Shown: one piece after another, positions 27,315-35,810 of the stretch
How the letters are laid out: each line of letters opens with the position of its first letter
Position numbering within the stretch: the stretch's first letter is position 1
Assembly: GCF_018139685.1 (NCBI RefSeq)
Contig: NZ_JAGSPN010000001.1
Coordinates: forward strand, 682,001 to 746,000
Length of the DNA stretch: 64,000 bases
Direction: 5' to 3'
Source: Cognatundibacterium luofuense
Lineage (GTDB): Bacteria > Pseudomonadota > Gammaproteobacteria > Burkholderiales > Burkholderiaceae_D
Program-made: the position numbers and the translations under genes
Notes under the pieces: model-generated
Seen by the model: the letters and a program-made list of their open reading frames with translations, nothing else
Database searches by the model: none
Told to the model about the DNA's origin: nothing

Positions 27315-27373
27315 CATTTGGTGTTTTATTGCTGCACTCGCAAAAAAAGTGGCAAAGCCGGAATGAAGGCGGC

Positions 27374-29413
27374 TTAATCCGGAATCCGGATGTAATCCAC
27401 AAATTCAGCTGCGTGCTTATCCGGTGCCGGTGTCATCAGGCTGGCGGCCAGCATGACGATAAATCCGGCAGGTACGCCGAAAATACCGGCCGAGATCGGT
27501 GCGATATTCCACCACTGGTGGCTGACGCTGCCGCCAAACAGCGGATGGGTGTAAAGCATGTAAAACACACACATGGAAAACCCCGCAATCATGCCAGCGA
27601 TTGCACCCTGATGGTTCGCCCGTTTCCAGAAAATGCCCAATACCAGTGCGGGGAATAAAGTAGATGCCGCAACAGAAAATGCAGCACCAACCAGCGACAA
27701 AATATCGGCTGGTTTCAGCGATGCCACATACGCCGCCAGCAAGGCAATCAGTAACAAAAACAATTTCGAAATGGTGACGCGCTTTTGCGTGGATGCATGC
27801 GGGTCAATAATGCGGAAATAAATGTCGTGGGACAGTGAATTCGAAATCGTCAGTAATAAACCGTCTGCCGTGGACAATGCCGCCGCCAGACCACCCGCAG
27901 CCACCAGCGCCGACACCACATACGGCAAGCCGGCAATCTCCGGTGTCGCGAGGACGATAATATCGCCATCCAGCGTGATTTCTGCGAGCTGTACCAGACC
28001 ATCATGGTTGATATCGGTAATGCTGACCAGAGGATTGGTTTTATCAATGTGCGCCCAGTAACTGACCCAGGAAGGAAGGTGAGAAAAACTGCTGCCAACC
28101 AGATTGGTGTACAAATCGTACTTAACCAGCACCGCCAGTGCAGGAATGGTGACGTACAGCAACATGATAAAAAACAGCGACCAGAAGACCGAGTCGCGCG
28201 CTTCCGTCACACTGGGCGTGGTGTAGTAGCGCGTCAGGACATGCGGTAATGCAGCCGTGCCCAGCATCAGACAAATCACCAGTGCAATAAAATTATTCCG
28301 TTTAATGACAGAGTCGGCGGGTGTTGCCGCGGCATATGGCGCAAATTGCGACAGCGGCGGCTGGGCTTTTACCAGTAACTGCTGACGCGCATCACTCCAG
28401 CGCTGCGCCGCTTCTGCTGCACTTTGCGGATAACGTGCCAGCTGACTGCTTGCTTTCCGGATGTCCATCAGCGATCCTTTGCCGGATTTAAGCTCATCCA
28501 GACGGCGCTGTAAGGCTGCGCGGTCATTCAGCCAGGACTCGGGTAATTGTTCAATTTTGGTTTTCAGAGCCGCTGCCTGTTGCATGTACAGGTCGCGTAC
28601 CTGTTGCTCATGCGGGTCTGTCCGGAACTGCTGTTCTTTGTCAGAGAGTTTATTTAAAAACTGTCCGTAACTGATCTGCGGCAGCAGGCTGTCTGCATGT
28701 TTCAGCGATAACCAACTGACCGGAATCATCAATGCGATCAGGATGATGATGTACTGCGCCACCTGCGTCCAGGTAATTGCCCGCATGCCGCCGAGAAATG
28801 AGCAAACCAGAATACTGGCCAAGCCGAGGAAAATGCCGACAGAAAAATCAACACCGGTAAAGCGTGAAGTAATCAGTCCCACGCCGTAAATCTGGGCGAC
28901 CACATAAATGAAAGAAATAAATACGGTTGCAGCTACCGCCAGAATACGTACCAGATGGGTTTCTTCCGGTCCGCGAAAGCGCGTGCCGAGAAAATCGGCA
29001 ATCGTGTATTGCCCGAATTTACGGATGTAGGGCGCAATCAGCATCGCCACCAGACAAAATCCGCCAGTCCAGCCAACCAGATACGCGAGGCCATCAAACC
29101 CCTGCAGATACAAACCGCCCGCCAGGCTTAAAAAACTCGCTGCGGATATCCAGTCTGCCGCGGTTGCCATGCCGTTAAAGACGGCGGGAACACGTCTGCC
29201 AGCCACATAATATTCCGCCAGATCTGAAGTGCGGCTGACCAGACCTATGCCTGCGTAAATCACTACCGTCACAAACATAAACAGGTAGCCGATCCAGACA
29301 CGCGGTACACCTTCTTTTTCCAGAATCGACAAACTGATCAGAAATACCATGAACAGCAGGGTGTACCACAGGTAGTACAGTGTGAGTTTTTGACGGAAGC
29401 GTTTCTGAGTCAT
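27374..29413 (-). CDS. Sodium:solute symporter, large subunit (VC_2705-type)
   Basis: 679 residues with about 13 membrane helices of the SSS family (YYVAGRRVPAVFNGMATAADW, FLGTRF, NSLSHDIYFR). A long hydrophilic insert at about residues 250-380 (KEQQFRTDPHEQQVRD, LDELKSGKGSLMD) is characteristic of this two-component subgroup related to acetate/pyruvate permeases. ATG 29413 follows from the family start MTQKRFRQKLTLYY and overlaps the small-subunit stop by 4 bp. An upstream in-frame start would overlap that gene by about 130 bp. The substrate is probably a short carboxylate, by family only. Confidence 0.9.
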   Translation of the reverse strand: MTQKRFRQKLTLYYLWYTLLFMVFLISLSILEKEGVPRVWIGYLFMFVTVVIYAGIGLVSRTSDLAEYYVAGRRVPAVFNGMATAADWISAASFLSLAGGLYLQGFDGLAYLVGWTGGFCLVAMLIAPYIRKFGQYTIADFLGTRFRGPEETHLVRILAVAATVFISFIYVVAQIYGVGLITSRFTGVDFSVGIFLGLASILVCSFLGGMRAITWTQVAQYIIILIALMIPVSWLSLKHADSLLPQISYGQFLNKLSDKEQQFRTDPHEQQVRDLYMQQAAALKTKIEQLPESWLNDRAALQRRLDELKSGKGSLMDIRKASSQLARYPQSAAEAAQRWSDARQQLLVKAQPPLSQFAPYAAATPADSVIKRNNFIALVICLMLGTAALPHVLTRYYTTPSVTEARDSVFWSLFFIMLLYVTIPALAVLVKYDLYTNLVGSSFSHLPSWVSYWAHIDKTNPLVSITDINHDGLVQLAEITLDGDIIVLATPEIAGLPYVVSALVAAGGLAAALSTADGLLLTISNSLSHDIYFRIIDPHASTQKRVTISKLFLLLIALLAAYVASLKPADILSLVGAAFSVAASTLFPALVLGIFWKRANHQGAIAGMIAGFSMCVFYMLYTHPLFGGSVSHQWWNIAPISAGIFGVPAGFIVMLAASLMTPAPDKHAAEFVDYIRIPD

Positions 29414-29694
29414 GCATGCTCCCTGCTGTCCGCAAGCCGGCGCGACAGTGCCCGCATGGCCAGTGCGTAAATGCCGATCAGGATCACAAAGGATAAGGTC
29501 AGCCCTTGCGCTGCAAGATAAAACGACAAATTCCAGCCAAACCACTGTACGTTTGCCAGTTCACGTGCAAAAAACAGCGCGGCCATAATCAGGGAAAACC
29601 AGATCAGGAGTAGCCCGCCTGTCAGCTGGCAGGTCCGTTTCCAGAACATCAGTTGCGGGGTATCTGACCCCGCCGGAATATTACTGTTCGTCAT
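29410..29694 (-). CDS. Symporter small subunit (DUF4212)
   Basis: 94 residues with two membrane helices (GGLLLIWFSLIMAALFFA, LSFYLAAQGLTLSFVILIGIYA). The pattern W.....L....W......FFA.....LN...WFGW..SF is the DUF4212 signature of proteins paired with VC_2705-type symporters. The start at 29694 overlaps the end of the sensor kinase gene by 14 bp. A start at 29706 is also possible. It is likely a stabilising subunit of the permease. Confidence 0.88.
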   Translation of the reverse strand: MTNSNIPAGSDTPQLMFWKRTCQLTGGLLLIWFSLIMAALFFARELANVQWFGWNLSFYLAAQGLTLSFVILIGIYALAMRALSRRLADSREHA

Positions 29695-31177
29695 ACTGAA
29701 GCTCATTAAATGGATTGATCGGGAACACGATGCGGAAAATACAGCCCGGCGGTGTTGCACCCGGGTGGTGATCGCGGATGCTGATGCTGCCGCCGTGCTG
29801 CTGCACAATTTCACGCACGATCGCTAAACCAAGCCCGCTGCCCTGTGTATTGCTGCCGAGAATGCGGTAAAAACGCTGGAACACTTTTTCGCGGTGTTCT
29901 TCGGGAATGCCCGGACCTTCATCTTCCACTTCGAGTATTGCCAGCGCCTGCTGGCTGTCCAGATCCAGTCGCACGGTCACGCTGCGGCCTGACGGCGTAT
30001 AGCGAATTGCATTGTCGATCAGATTGCTGATCACTTCACGCAGCATGACCGGGCTGGCAAACAGTGTCAGCTGGCTGTCGCACTGCTCGTAACCGAGATC
30101 AATATTTTTTTGCGATGCTGCCGGCAGCCAGTCGCTGACGATATCGAGCACAAAATCGTTCAGTTGCAGTGATTCACGGATTTGTCCGGCGGCTTCGCGG
30201 TTTTCTGCTTTAGCCAGTGTCAGTAACTGATTAATCAGACGGGTGGCTGCTTCTGAACTTTTCGCCAGTTGCTGCAGGGAGCGCCGGATTTCTTCGGGAT
30301 CATCCTGCCGCAGCGCCAGTTCCGATTGCATGCGCATACCGGCTAACGGTGTTTTCATCTGGTGTGCCGCATCAGCGATAAAGCTTTTCTGTACGGCGAT
30401 CGATTGCTCCACCCGTTGCAGCATTTCATTCATGGATTCCACCAGCGGCGTGATTTCTTCGGGTACCTGACTGGTATCCACCGGACTCAGATCGTCGGGA
30501 CGGCGCGCGTGAATCCGTTTCTGTAATTCCGTCACCGGCGATAAGCCACGGGTCAGTGCAAACCAGACCAGAGCCAGTGCCACTGGCAGGATAACAAACT
30601 GCGGAAGCACAACGCCTTTGATGATTTCGTTCGCCAGTACGCCGCGTTTTTCCAGCGTTTCTGCCACTTCAATCAGGACAGGGTTCTGGTTATTTTTCGA
30701 TACGGACTCAATCAGCGTATAGGCTGAACGCATTTCGGTGCCGTTCAGGCTGAAATTACGAAACTGAATACCGCCTGCCAGCGGCTTTTCTTCTTCGCTG
30801 ATCGCGGGAAACTGGGCATCGCCCTCCAGAAGTTCGCCTTTCTGATTGCGCACCTGAAAGTAAATGTGGTCAGCGTCATCTGCCCTGAGAATATCTTTGG
30901 CTACCGGTGGCAGGTTGATATGAATTTGCCCGTCATGCTGTCTGACCTGTTGAGCCAGTACCAGTACCTTATCTTCCAGTCCGCGGTCGAATGGCTGGTT
31001 GGCGATGGATTTCGCCACCAGATAGGTGATGACAATACTGGCGGGCCATAGCAATAACAAGGGGGCCAGCATCCAGTCCAGAATCTCACCGAACAGCGAG
31101 CGTTGCGCCGGTTCGTCCGGCTGTTGCAGCAGGCTGTTCAGGGTATCCTGATCGGGTTCGCCCGGCGCTGCTGCCAT
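29681..31177 (-). CDS. Sensor histidine kinase (TctE/QseC-type)
   Basis: 498 residues: membrane helix near residues 36-58, a periplasmic 2CSK_N-type sensor region to about 188 (VRNQKGELLEGDAQFP), a second helix (FVILPVALALVWFAL) and a HAMP linker. The kinase core has the phospho-acceptor His in ADAAHQMKTPLAGM, then NLIDNAIRYTPSG, DEGPGIP and GSGLGLAIVREI. Its start overlaps the response-regulator stop by 1 bp (TAATG). With the downstream symporter genes it likely senses the transported carboxylate or a related signal; the ligand is not identifiable. Confidence 0.93.
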   Translation of the reverse strand: MAAAPGEPDQDTLNSLLQQPDEPAQRSLFGEILDWMLAPLLLLWPASIVITYLVAKSIANQPFDRGLEDKVLVLAQQVRQHDGQIHINLPPVAKDILRADDADHIYFQVRNQKGELLEGDAQFPAISEEEKPLAGGIQFRNFSLNGTEMRSAYTLIESVSKNNQNPVLIEVAETLEKRGVLANEIIKGVVLPQFVILPVALALVWFALTRGLSPVTELQKRIHARRPDDLSPVDTSQVPEEITPLVESMNEMLQRVEQSIAVQKSFIADAAHQMKTPLAGMRMQSELALRQDDPEEIRRSLQQLAKSSEAATRLINQLLTLAKAENREAAGQIRESLQLNDFVLDIVSDWLPAASQKNIDLGYEQCDSQLTLFASPVMLREVISNLIDNAIRYTPSGRSVTVRLDLDSQQALAILEVEDEGPGIPEEHREKVFQRFYRILGSNTQGSGLGLAIVREIVQQHGGSISIRDHHPGATPPGCIFRIVFPINPFNELQYDEQ

Positions 31178-31890
31178 TATTCCTGCCCGCTGACCTGATC
31201 CTGTGGGCGGCTGTTACCGGCAGGCTGGATTTTTTCCAGACAATAGCCGAGGCCGCGTACGGTTGCGATGCGAACACCATCGCCTTCGATTTTTTTGCGC
31301 AGCCGGTGAACGTAAACTTCAATCGCATTGTTGCTGACTTCTTCGCCCCATTCGCACAGGTGATCGACTAACTGTTCTTTGGAAACCAGTCGTCCGGTGC
31401 GCTGCAGTAAGACTTCCAGCAAACCCAGTTCTCGCGCGGATAAGTCCAGCATTTGCTCGTGTTTGTAGGCGATACGCCCGACCTGATCATAGCTGAGCGG
31501 GCCGTGCTTCATCATGGTCGGCGCACCACAAGCGCCGCGCCGCGTCAGTGCGCGTACCCTTGCTTCCAGTTCGGACAGAGCAAACGGCTTGGCCATGTAA
31601 TCATCGGCGCCCAGATCCAGACCTTTGACCCGTTGTTCCACGGAATCCGCTGCAGTCAGGATCAGCACCGGGATATGTGAATTCCGTGCGCGTAAGCGAC
31701 GCAGGACTTCGTGCCCGTTCATCTTGGGCAAGCCCAGATCCAGTATCAGTAAATCGAAATCCTGTGTGGACAGCGCGGAATCGGCTTCCTGACCATTGCT
31801 GACGCAATCGGTGGCATAGCCGGACTGTCGCAGTGAGCGCGTGAGGCCGTCGGCCAGCACGCTGTCATCTTCGGCAAGCAATATACGCAT
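31177..31890 (-). CDS. OmpR-family response regulator (TctD/QseB-type)
   Basis: 237 residues. Receiver domain with acidic pocket AEDDS, phospho-acceptor Asp51 (LLILDLGLPKMNG) and Lys in MAKPFA. The winged-helix domain has LSARELGLLEVLLQRTGRLV and ends TVRGLGYCLEKI. A 17-residue polar tail (GNSRPQDQVSGQE) extends beyond the usual end. It is the first gene of the four-gene sensor/symporter operon. A direct repeat upstream (32052-32067) is a candidate binding site. Confidence 0.94.
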   Translation of the reverse strand: MRILLAEDDSVLADGLTRSLRQSGYATDCVSNGQEADSALSTQDFDLLILDLGLPKMNGHEVLRRLRARNSHIPVLILTAADSVEQRVKGLDLGADDYMAKPFALSELEARVRALTRRGACGAPTMMKHGPLSYDQVGRIAYKHEQMLDLSARELGLLEVLLQRTGRLVSKEQLVDHLCEWGEEVSNNAIEVYVHRLRKKIEGDGVRIATVRGLGYCLEKIQPAGNSRPQDQVSGQE

Positions 31891-32197
31891 GGTGAACTTC
31901 TTGTCTCCGGTGGCAGTGCTGCACCGGTGTCTGCGGCAGCCTGTCCGTTTGTTTTGAATCCCCCGGCGGAAGGCGCTGGCAGGCCCGGTGCAGGAATGAT
32001 TGTAGTGAGTTCACTCCTGTTGCCTGTTATGCCATTCACCGAAGTTTGATGTTTACCTAACTTTACCTGATTTTCTGCTCTTGCAGTCGGGCAATCCCGG
32101 TTTTTGGTGATGCTGTTTGCATGAAAAATTTTCAAAGCAGGGTGTTTTCCGTATAAAACGCGGTTTGTGCATAAAACCCTGTTTTCTCCGGAACTAA
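31891..32197. other. Divergent regulatory region between response regulator and GH31 genes
   Basis: 307 bp without a gene. It must contain the promoters of the leftward regulator operon and the rightward glycosidase. It holds a tandem TTTACC repeat near 32052. The segment nearest the glycosidase (32105-32195) is AT-rich with phased T/A tracts, but I cannot assign a clear -10/-35. Confidence 0.6.
32052..32067. promoter_or_regulatory. Tandem TTTACC direct repeat, candidate response-regulator site
   Basis: TTTACC occurs at 32052-32057 and 32062-32067, exactly one helical turn (10 bp) apart. A related TTTGAT half-site lies 8 bp further upstream. OmpR-class regulators bind such head-to-tail half-sites, so the adjacent TctD/QseB-type regulator is the obvious candidate. 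Confidence 0.4.
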
Positions 32198-35100
32198 ATG
32201 CAAAATCGCGATTCCACAACCGCAGTTTCCTCACTTTTTCCCGCATCTATGAGATCCCTGAACCTGCTCTCCGTCCCGCTGCTGACTATCGCTGCAGCGG
32301 TTTCACTGGCTTATTCTTCCCCCGCACAGGCTGTTGCTATCGGTACGCTGCAAAGCTGGCAGGCACCGGCTGCGCAAGCGAACCGGGTACTGACTCTGCA
32401 TACGGATCAGGGCCATCAGTTGCGTATCAGTCTGATACAGGATGGTATCTTCCGCGTCGAAGCGGCATGGAAAGGGGACTGGAGCAGCGTGAAGCCGCAA
32501 AGCACACCGATTGTGCTGCCGCAAACCGCGACTGCGGAAGCAGTGAATTTGCGTGATCAGGGTGAATATCTGTTGTGGGAAAGTACGCGCTTCGCACTGC
32601 GCATCTATAAAAAGCCGCTGAGGCTGGCGCTTTATCAGGCCGGGAATCAGCAGCGTATCTGGGAAGAACTGCAGCCGCTGGATCTGGGCGAGAAGCAAAG
32701 CTATCAGACTTTATCATCGAAAGCAGGTGAGGCATTCTGGGGCGGTGGTCAGCAGAACGGTCAGTTCGCGTTTCAGGGCAAGCAGCTCGATATTTCGTAC
32801 TCCGGCGGCTGGGAAGAGGGCGACCGCCCGAATCCGGCTCCGGTGTTTATCAGCTCGCAGGGTTACGCCGTGTTGCGCAATACCTTTGCGCCGGGCGTCT
32901 ATGATTTCCGTCAGCAAAACTATCTGACCGCCAGCCATCAGGAGCGCGGTTTTGATGCCTATTACATGGTCGGCGGTTTGCACGATGCACTGCGCCAGTA
33001 CACAGCGCTGACCGGACGCGTGCCTTTGCTGCCGCGCTGGGCGCTGGAGTACGGTGATGCGGATTGTTATAACGATGGCGATAACCGTAAAAAACCGGGG
33101 ACAGTACCAGCCGGCTGGAGCGATGGCCCGACCGGCACCACGCCCGACGTGGTGCAGTCGGTTGCGGCGCAATATCGTAAACACGATATGCCGGGTGGCT
33201 GGATTTTGCCGAATGACGGTTACGGCTGCGGCTATACCGGATTACCGGAAACCGTTAAGGGTCTGAAGCAGTATGGCTTCCGCACCGGTCTGTGGACAGA
33301 AAACGGTGTCGATAAAATTCAGTGGGAAGTCGGTACTGCCGGAACGCGTGCGCAAAAGCTGGATGTGGCGTGGACTGGTAAAGGGTATCAGTTTGCGATG
33401 GATGCAAATCATGCTGCAGCCAACGGTATTTTGTCTGCCTCTGACAGTCGTCCGTTTGTGTGGACTGTGATGGGCTGGGCGGGCGTACAGCGTTATGCCG
33501 TGACCTGGACCGGCGATCAGTCCGGCAGCTGGGACTATATCCGCTGGCATATTCCGACGCTGATCGGTTCCGGCTTGTCGGGACAAGCGTATGCCACCGG
33601 CGATGTGGATGGCATTTTCGGCGGCAGTCCGGAAACCTATACCCGCGATCTGCAATGGAAAACTTTCACGCCGGTGCTGATGGGAATGTCGGGCTGGTCT
33701 AAAGCAGAGCGCAAACATCCGTGGTGGTTCGATGAACCTTACCGCAGCATTAACCGCCGTTATCTGAAACTGAAAATGCGCTTGATGCCGTACATGTACA
33801 CCCTGGTACGTGAAGCGCAGCAAACCGGTGCGCCGCCGGTGCGTGGCCTGATGTGGGATCACCCGCAGGATGCGCATGCGATGGACGAACGCTACCGCTA
33901 TCAGTTTTTCTTAGGCCGTGATCTGCTGGTGGCACCGGTGTACAAGAGTCAGGCGGCCAGCCGTGGCTGGCGGCGCGATATCTATCTGCCACAGGGTGAA
34001 TGGATTGATTACTGGGATGGTCGCGTGGTGCAGGCGGGGGCGGCGGGACGTCTGATTGATCAGCAGGTTACGCTGGATCGCTTACCGGTGATGGTGCGTG
34101 CCGGTGCGATTCTGCCGATGTACCCGGAATCACTGTATGACGGACAAAAACCGAAAGACCGGCTGACGCTGGATATCTATCCAAAAGGTAGTTCGCAGTT
34201 CGATTTGTATGAAGATGATGGCGAAACCCGTCAGTTTGAAAAAGGCGCGTTCAGTCATCAACAAATCCGTGTCGATGCGCCTCCACAAGGCGCGGGCAAA
34301 GTGCAGATTCAGGTCGGTGCGGTGACTGGCAGTTATCAGGGGCAGGAAACGAAGCGTGCCCTGAGCCTGCAAGTGCATACCCGCGCTTTGCCGCAGCAAG
34401 TCATGCAAAACGGAAAAGTGCTGGCGCAGCTGGACGCAGCGCAGGCACAGGCAGGGCAGAGCGGCTGGTGGTATGCGGCGGATGAGCGTTACGGTACGGT
34501 GCATGTGCAGACGGCGGCGCTGGATATCCGTCAGGCTCAGGAATTCACGTTCGATATTGCCGCCAGTACGCAACTCACGGCAACAGCAGACTATCCGGCT
34601 GCACCTGCGCTTGGCGAAACCATTCCGCCGGATGCCTTGCTGGTTATCAGCCGTCCGGCAGAAGAGCCAGGACATCCGCTGGAAAACGCCTTCGATGGCA
34701 AACCGGAAACCTGGTTCCGCACCGTGCGTGATCAGGCACAGAAAACCGGTGCGCATGAGTTCACGCTGGCGCTGGGCGAGCGTCGCATGGTGAAGGGAAT
34801 AGAAATCACCGGACGCACCGATCAGCACTGGGAATACGGTCAGCCGAAAGCAATCGAGATTTATGTCGGCGACAGCAATGGCGAATGGGGTAAGCCGGTG
34901 TTCAGCGGACAGCTGAAAAAACAAAAAGAGAAACAGCAAGGCACATTTACACCGGTGGCCGGACGCTTACTGCGTCTGCGTATTCTGAGCACGCATGATC
35001 AGAATGACGATGGCGTCGCAGCAGACCCGATGATACTGAATGCCTCCGGCAATGCAGATCAGGCCAAGGCGGTGAATGCACAGATTCCGAAAACCGTGGC

Positions 35101-35572
35101 ACCGGTCACGATTTCTGAATTCGCGGTCCTTGAAGCTGCAGCGCCGCAAAAACCGGCACTGCAGCTGGCGCTGAATACTTTGCCTGTCAGCGGCGGCAAA
35201 GTATTGCCGGTACCACAGATCAGTATGAATGGTTTGCAATTCCGTCAGGGCTTGCAAATGACCGGTAATGCCAGCCAGCGTTATACGCTGAACGGGAACT
35301 GGCAATGGTTCCGTGCGGATGTTGGCATTGATGACCGTTGCAGCGCGCACAGCGGCGTACAGTTCCGCATTTTCGGCGACGGGCGTTTGCTGTTCAGCAG
35401 CGGCCTGATCAAAGCACCGGCCGTGGTGAAGCCGGAACTGGATGTGCGCGGTGTGCGTGAGCTGGAATTGCGCACGGTCAGTAGCGACAAGGCGGCTGCC
35501 AGCGCCTGCGCTAACTGGGCGAACGCAATACTGACCGGCTACGAAGGTGACAGCGCCAGCCGCAAAGACTGA
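32198..35572 (+). CDS. Secreted GH31 alpha-glycosidase with CBM32-like and NPCBM domains
   Basis: 1124 residues. A long n-region and signal peptide end near SPAQA (residue 45). An N-terminal beta-sandwich leads to the GH31 barrel at about 270-600, with LPNDGYGCGY, KLDVAWTG (Asp389, candidate nucleophile) and WTGDQSGSW (Asp440, candidate acid/base). A beta domain follows, then an F5/8-type (CBM32-like) module around 800-960 (ENAFDGKPETWFRT) and a C-terminal NPCBM module (WFRADVGIDD, GVQFRIFGDGRLLF). The active-site phrasing resembles GH31 groups acting on alpha-GalNAc or alpha-Gal, but I cannot settle the substrate. ATG 32249 is an alternative start. Confidence 0.85.
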   Translation: MQNRDSTTAVSSLFPASMRSLNLLSVPLLTIAAAVSLAYSSPAQAVAIGTLQSWQAPAAQANRVLTLHTDQGHQLRISLIQDGIFRVEAAWKGDWSSVKPQSTPIVLPQTATAEAVNLRDQGEYLLWESTRFALRIYKKPLRLALYQAGNQQRIWEELQPLDLGEKQSYQTLSSKAGEAFWGGGQQNGQFAFQGKQLDISYSGGWEEGDRPNPAPVFISSQGYAVLRNTFAPGVYDFRQQNYLTASHQERGFDAYYMVGGLHDALRQYTALTGRVPLLPRWALEYGDADCYNDGDNRKKPGTVPAGWSDGPTGTTPDVVQSVAAQYRKHDMPGGWILPNDGYGCGYTGLPETVKGLKQYGFRTGLWTENGVDKIQWEVGTAGTRAQKLDVAWTGKGYQFAMDANHAAANGILSASDSRPFVWTVMGWAGVQRYAVTWTGDQSGSWDYIRWHIPTLIGSGLSGQAYATGDVDGIFGGSPETYTRDLQWKTFTPVLMGMSGWSKAERKHPWWFDEPYRSINRRYLKLKMRLMPYMYTLVREAQQTGAPPVRGLMWDHPQDAHAMDERYRYQFFLGRDLLVAPVYKSQAASRGWRRDIYLPQGEWIDYWDGRVVQAGAAGRLIDQQVTLDRLPVMVRAGAILPMYPESLYDGQKPKDRLTLDIYPKGSSQFDLYEDDGETRQFEKGAFSHQQIRVDAPPQGAGKVQIQVGAVTGSYQGQETKRALSLQVHTRALPQQVMQNGKVLAQLDAAQAQAGQSGWWYAADERYGTVHVQTAALDIRQAQEFTFDIAASTQLTATADYPAAPALGETIPPDALLVISRPAEEPGHPLENAFDGKPETWFRTVRDQAQKTGAHEFTLALGERRMVKGIEITGRTDQHWEYGQPKAIEIYVGDSNGEWGKPVFSGQLKKQKEKQQGTFTPVAGRLLRLRILSTHDQNDDGVAADPMILNASGNADQAKAVNAQIPKTVAPVTISEFAVLEAAAPQKPALQLALNTLPVSGGKVLPVPQISMNGLQFRQGLQMTGNASQRYTLNGNWQWFRADVGIDDRCSAHSGVQFRIFGDGRLLFSSGLIKAPAVVKPELDVRGVRELELRTVSSDKAAASACANWANAILTGYEGDSASRKD

Positions 35573-35585
35573 GTCTGATGGTCAG

Positions 35586-35677
35586 CATTGTGCAGAACTC
35601 CGCATCTTGCTTTTTCGGAGAGCCGGAGTTTCTGCCGACGACAGCCGGATCGCTATGCTGAACACCGCATTTGAGCC
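35586..35677 (+). repeat. Dispersed ~90-bp intergenic repeat, copy 4
   Basis: Begins CATTGTGCAG, contains TTTCTGCCGACGACAGCCGG and ends ACCGCATTTGAGCC. It is followed, as in the copy at 4327, by a GGGTGGTTTT block. It lies between the convergent glycosidase and pilY1 genes. Confidence 0.72.
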
Positions 35678-35754
35678 CTTTTCGGGTGGTTTTGCGGCCC
35701 CGGATGGCATCTGAGTCGGCACTGCTCACTGCATGCTTCTGATACTGCCAAAAC

Positions 35755-35788
35755 AAAACGCCCCGGACATTGAATCCGGGGCGTTTTT
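35755..35788. terminator. Bidirectional terminator between GH31 and pilY1
   Basis: Perfect 13-bp stem AAAACGCCCCGGA / TCCGGGGCGTTTT with a 7-nt loop. It has A and T tracts on opposite sides, so it can terminate both convergent transcripts. Confidence 0.9.
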
Positions 35789-35810
35789 GCGGATGCTGCT
35801 CAGTCGCGTG

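Noticed and set aside
31950-32120. RpoN promoter in the region before the GH31 gene (TTGGTGATGC...TTTGC)
   Set aside because: The GG and GC elements are 11 bp apart instead of 10, and the TGGC core is missing.
2556-35677. Calling the dispersed repeat an insertion sequence or a known MITE
   Set aside because: No transposase, clear terminal inverted repeats or target duplications are visible, so only a generic repeat is claimed.
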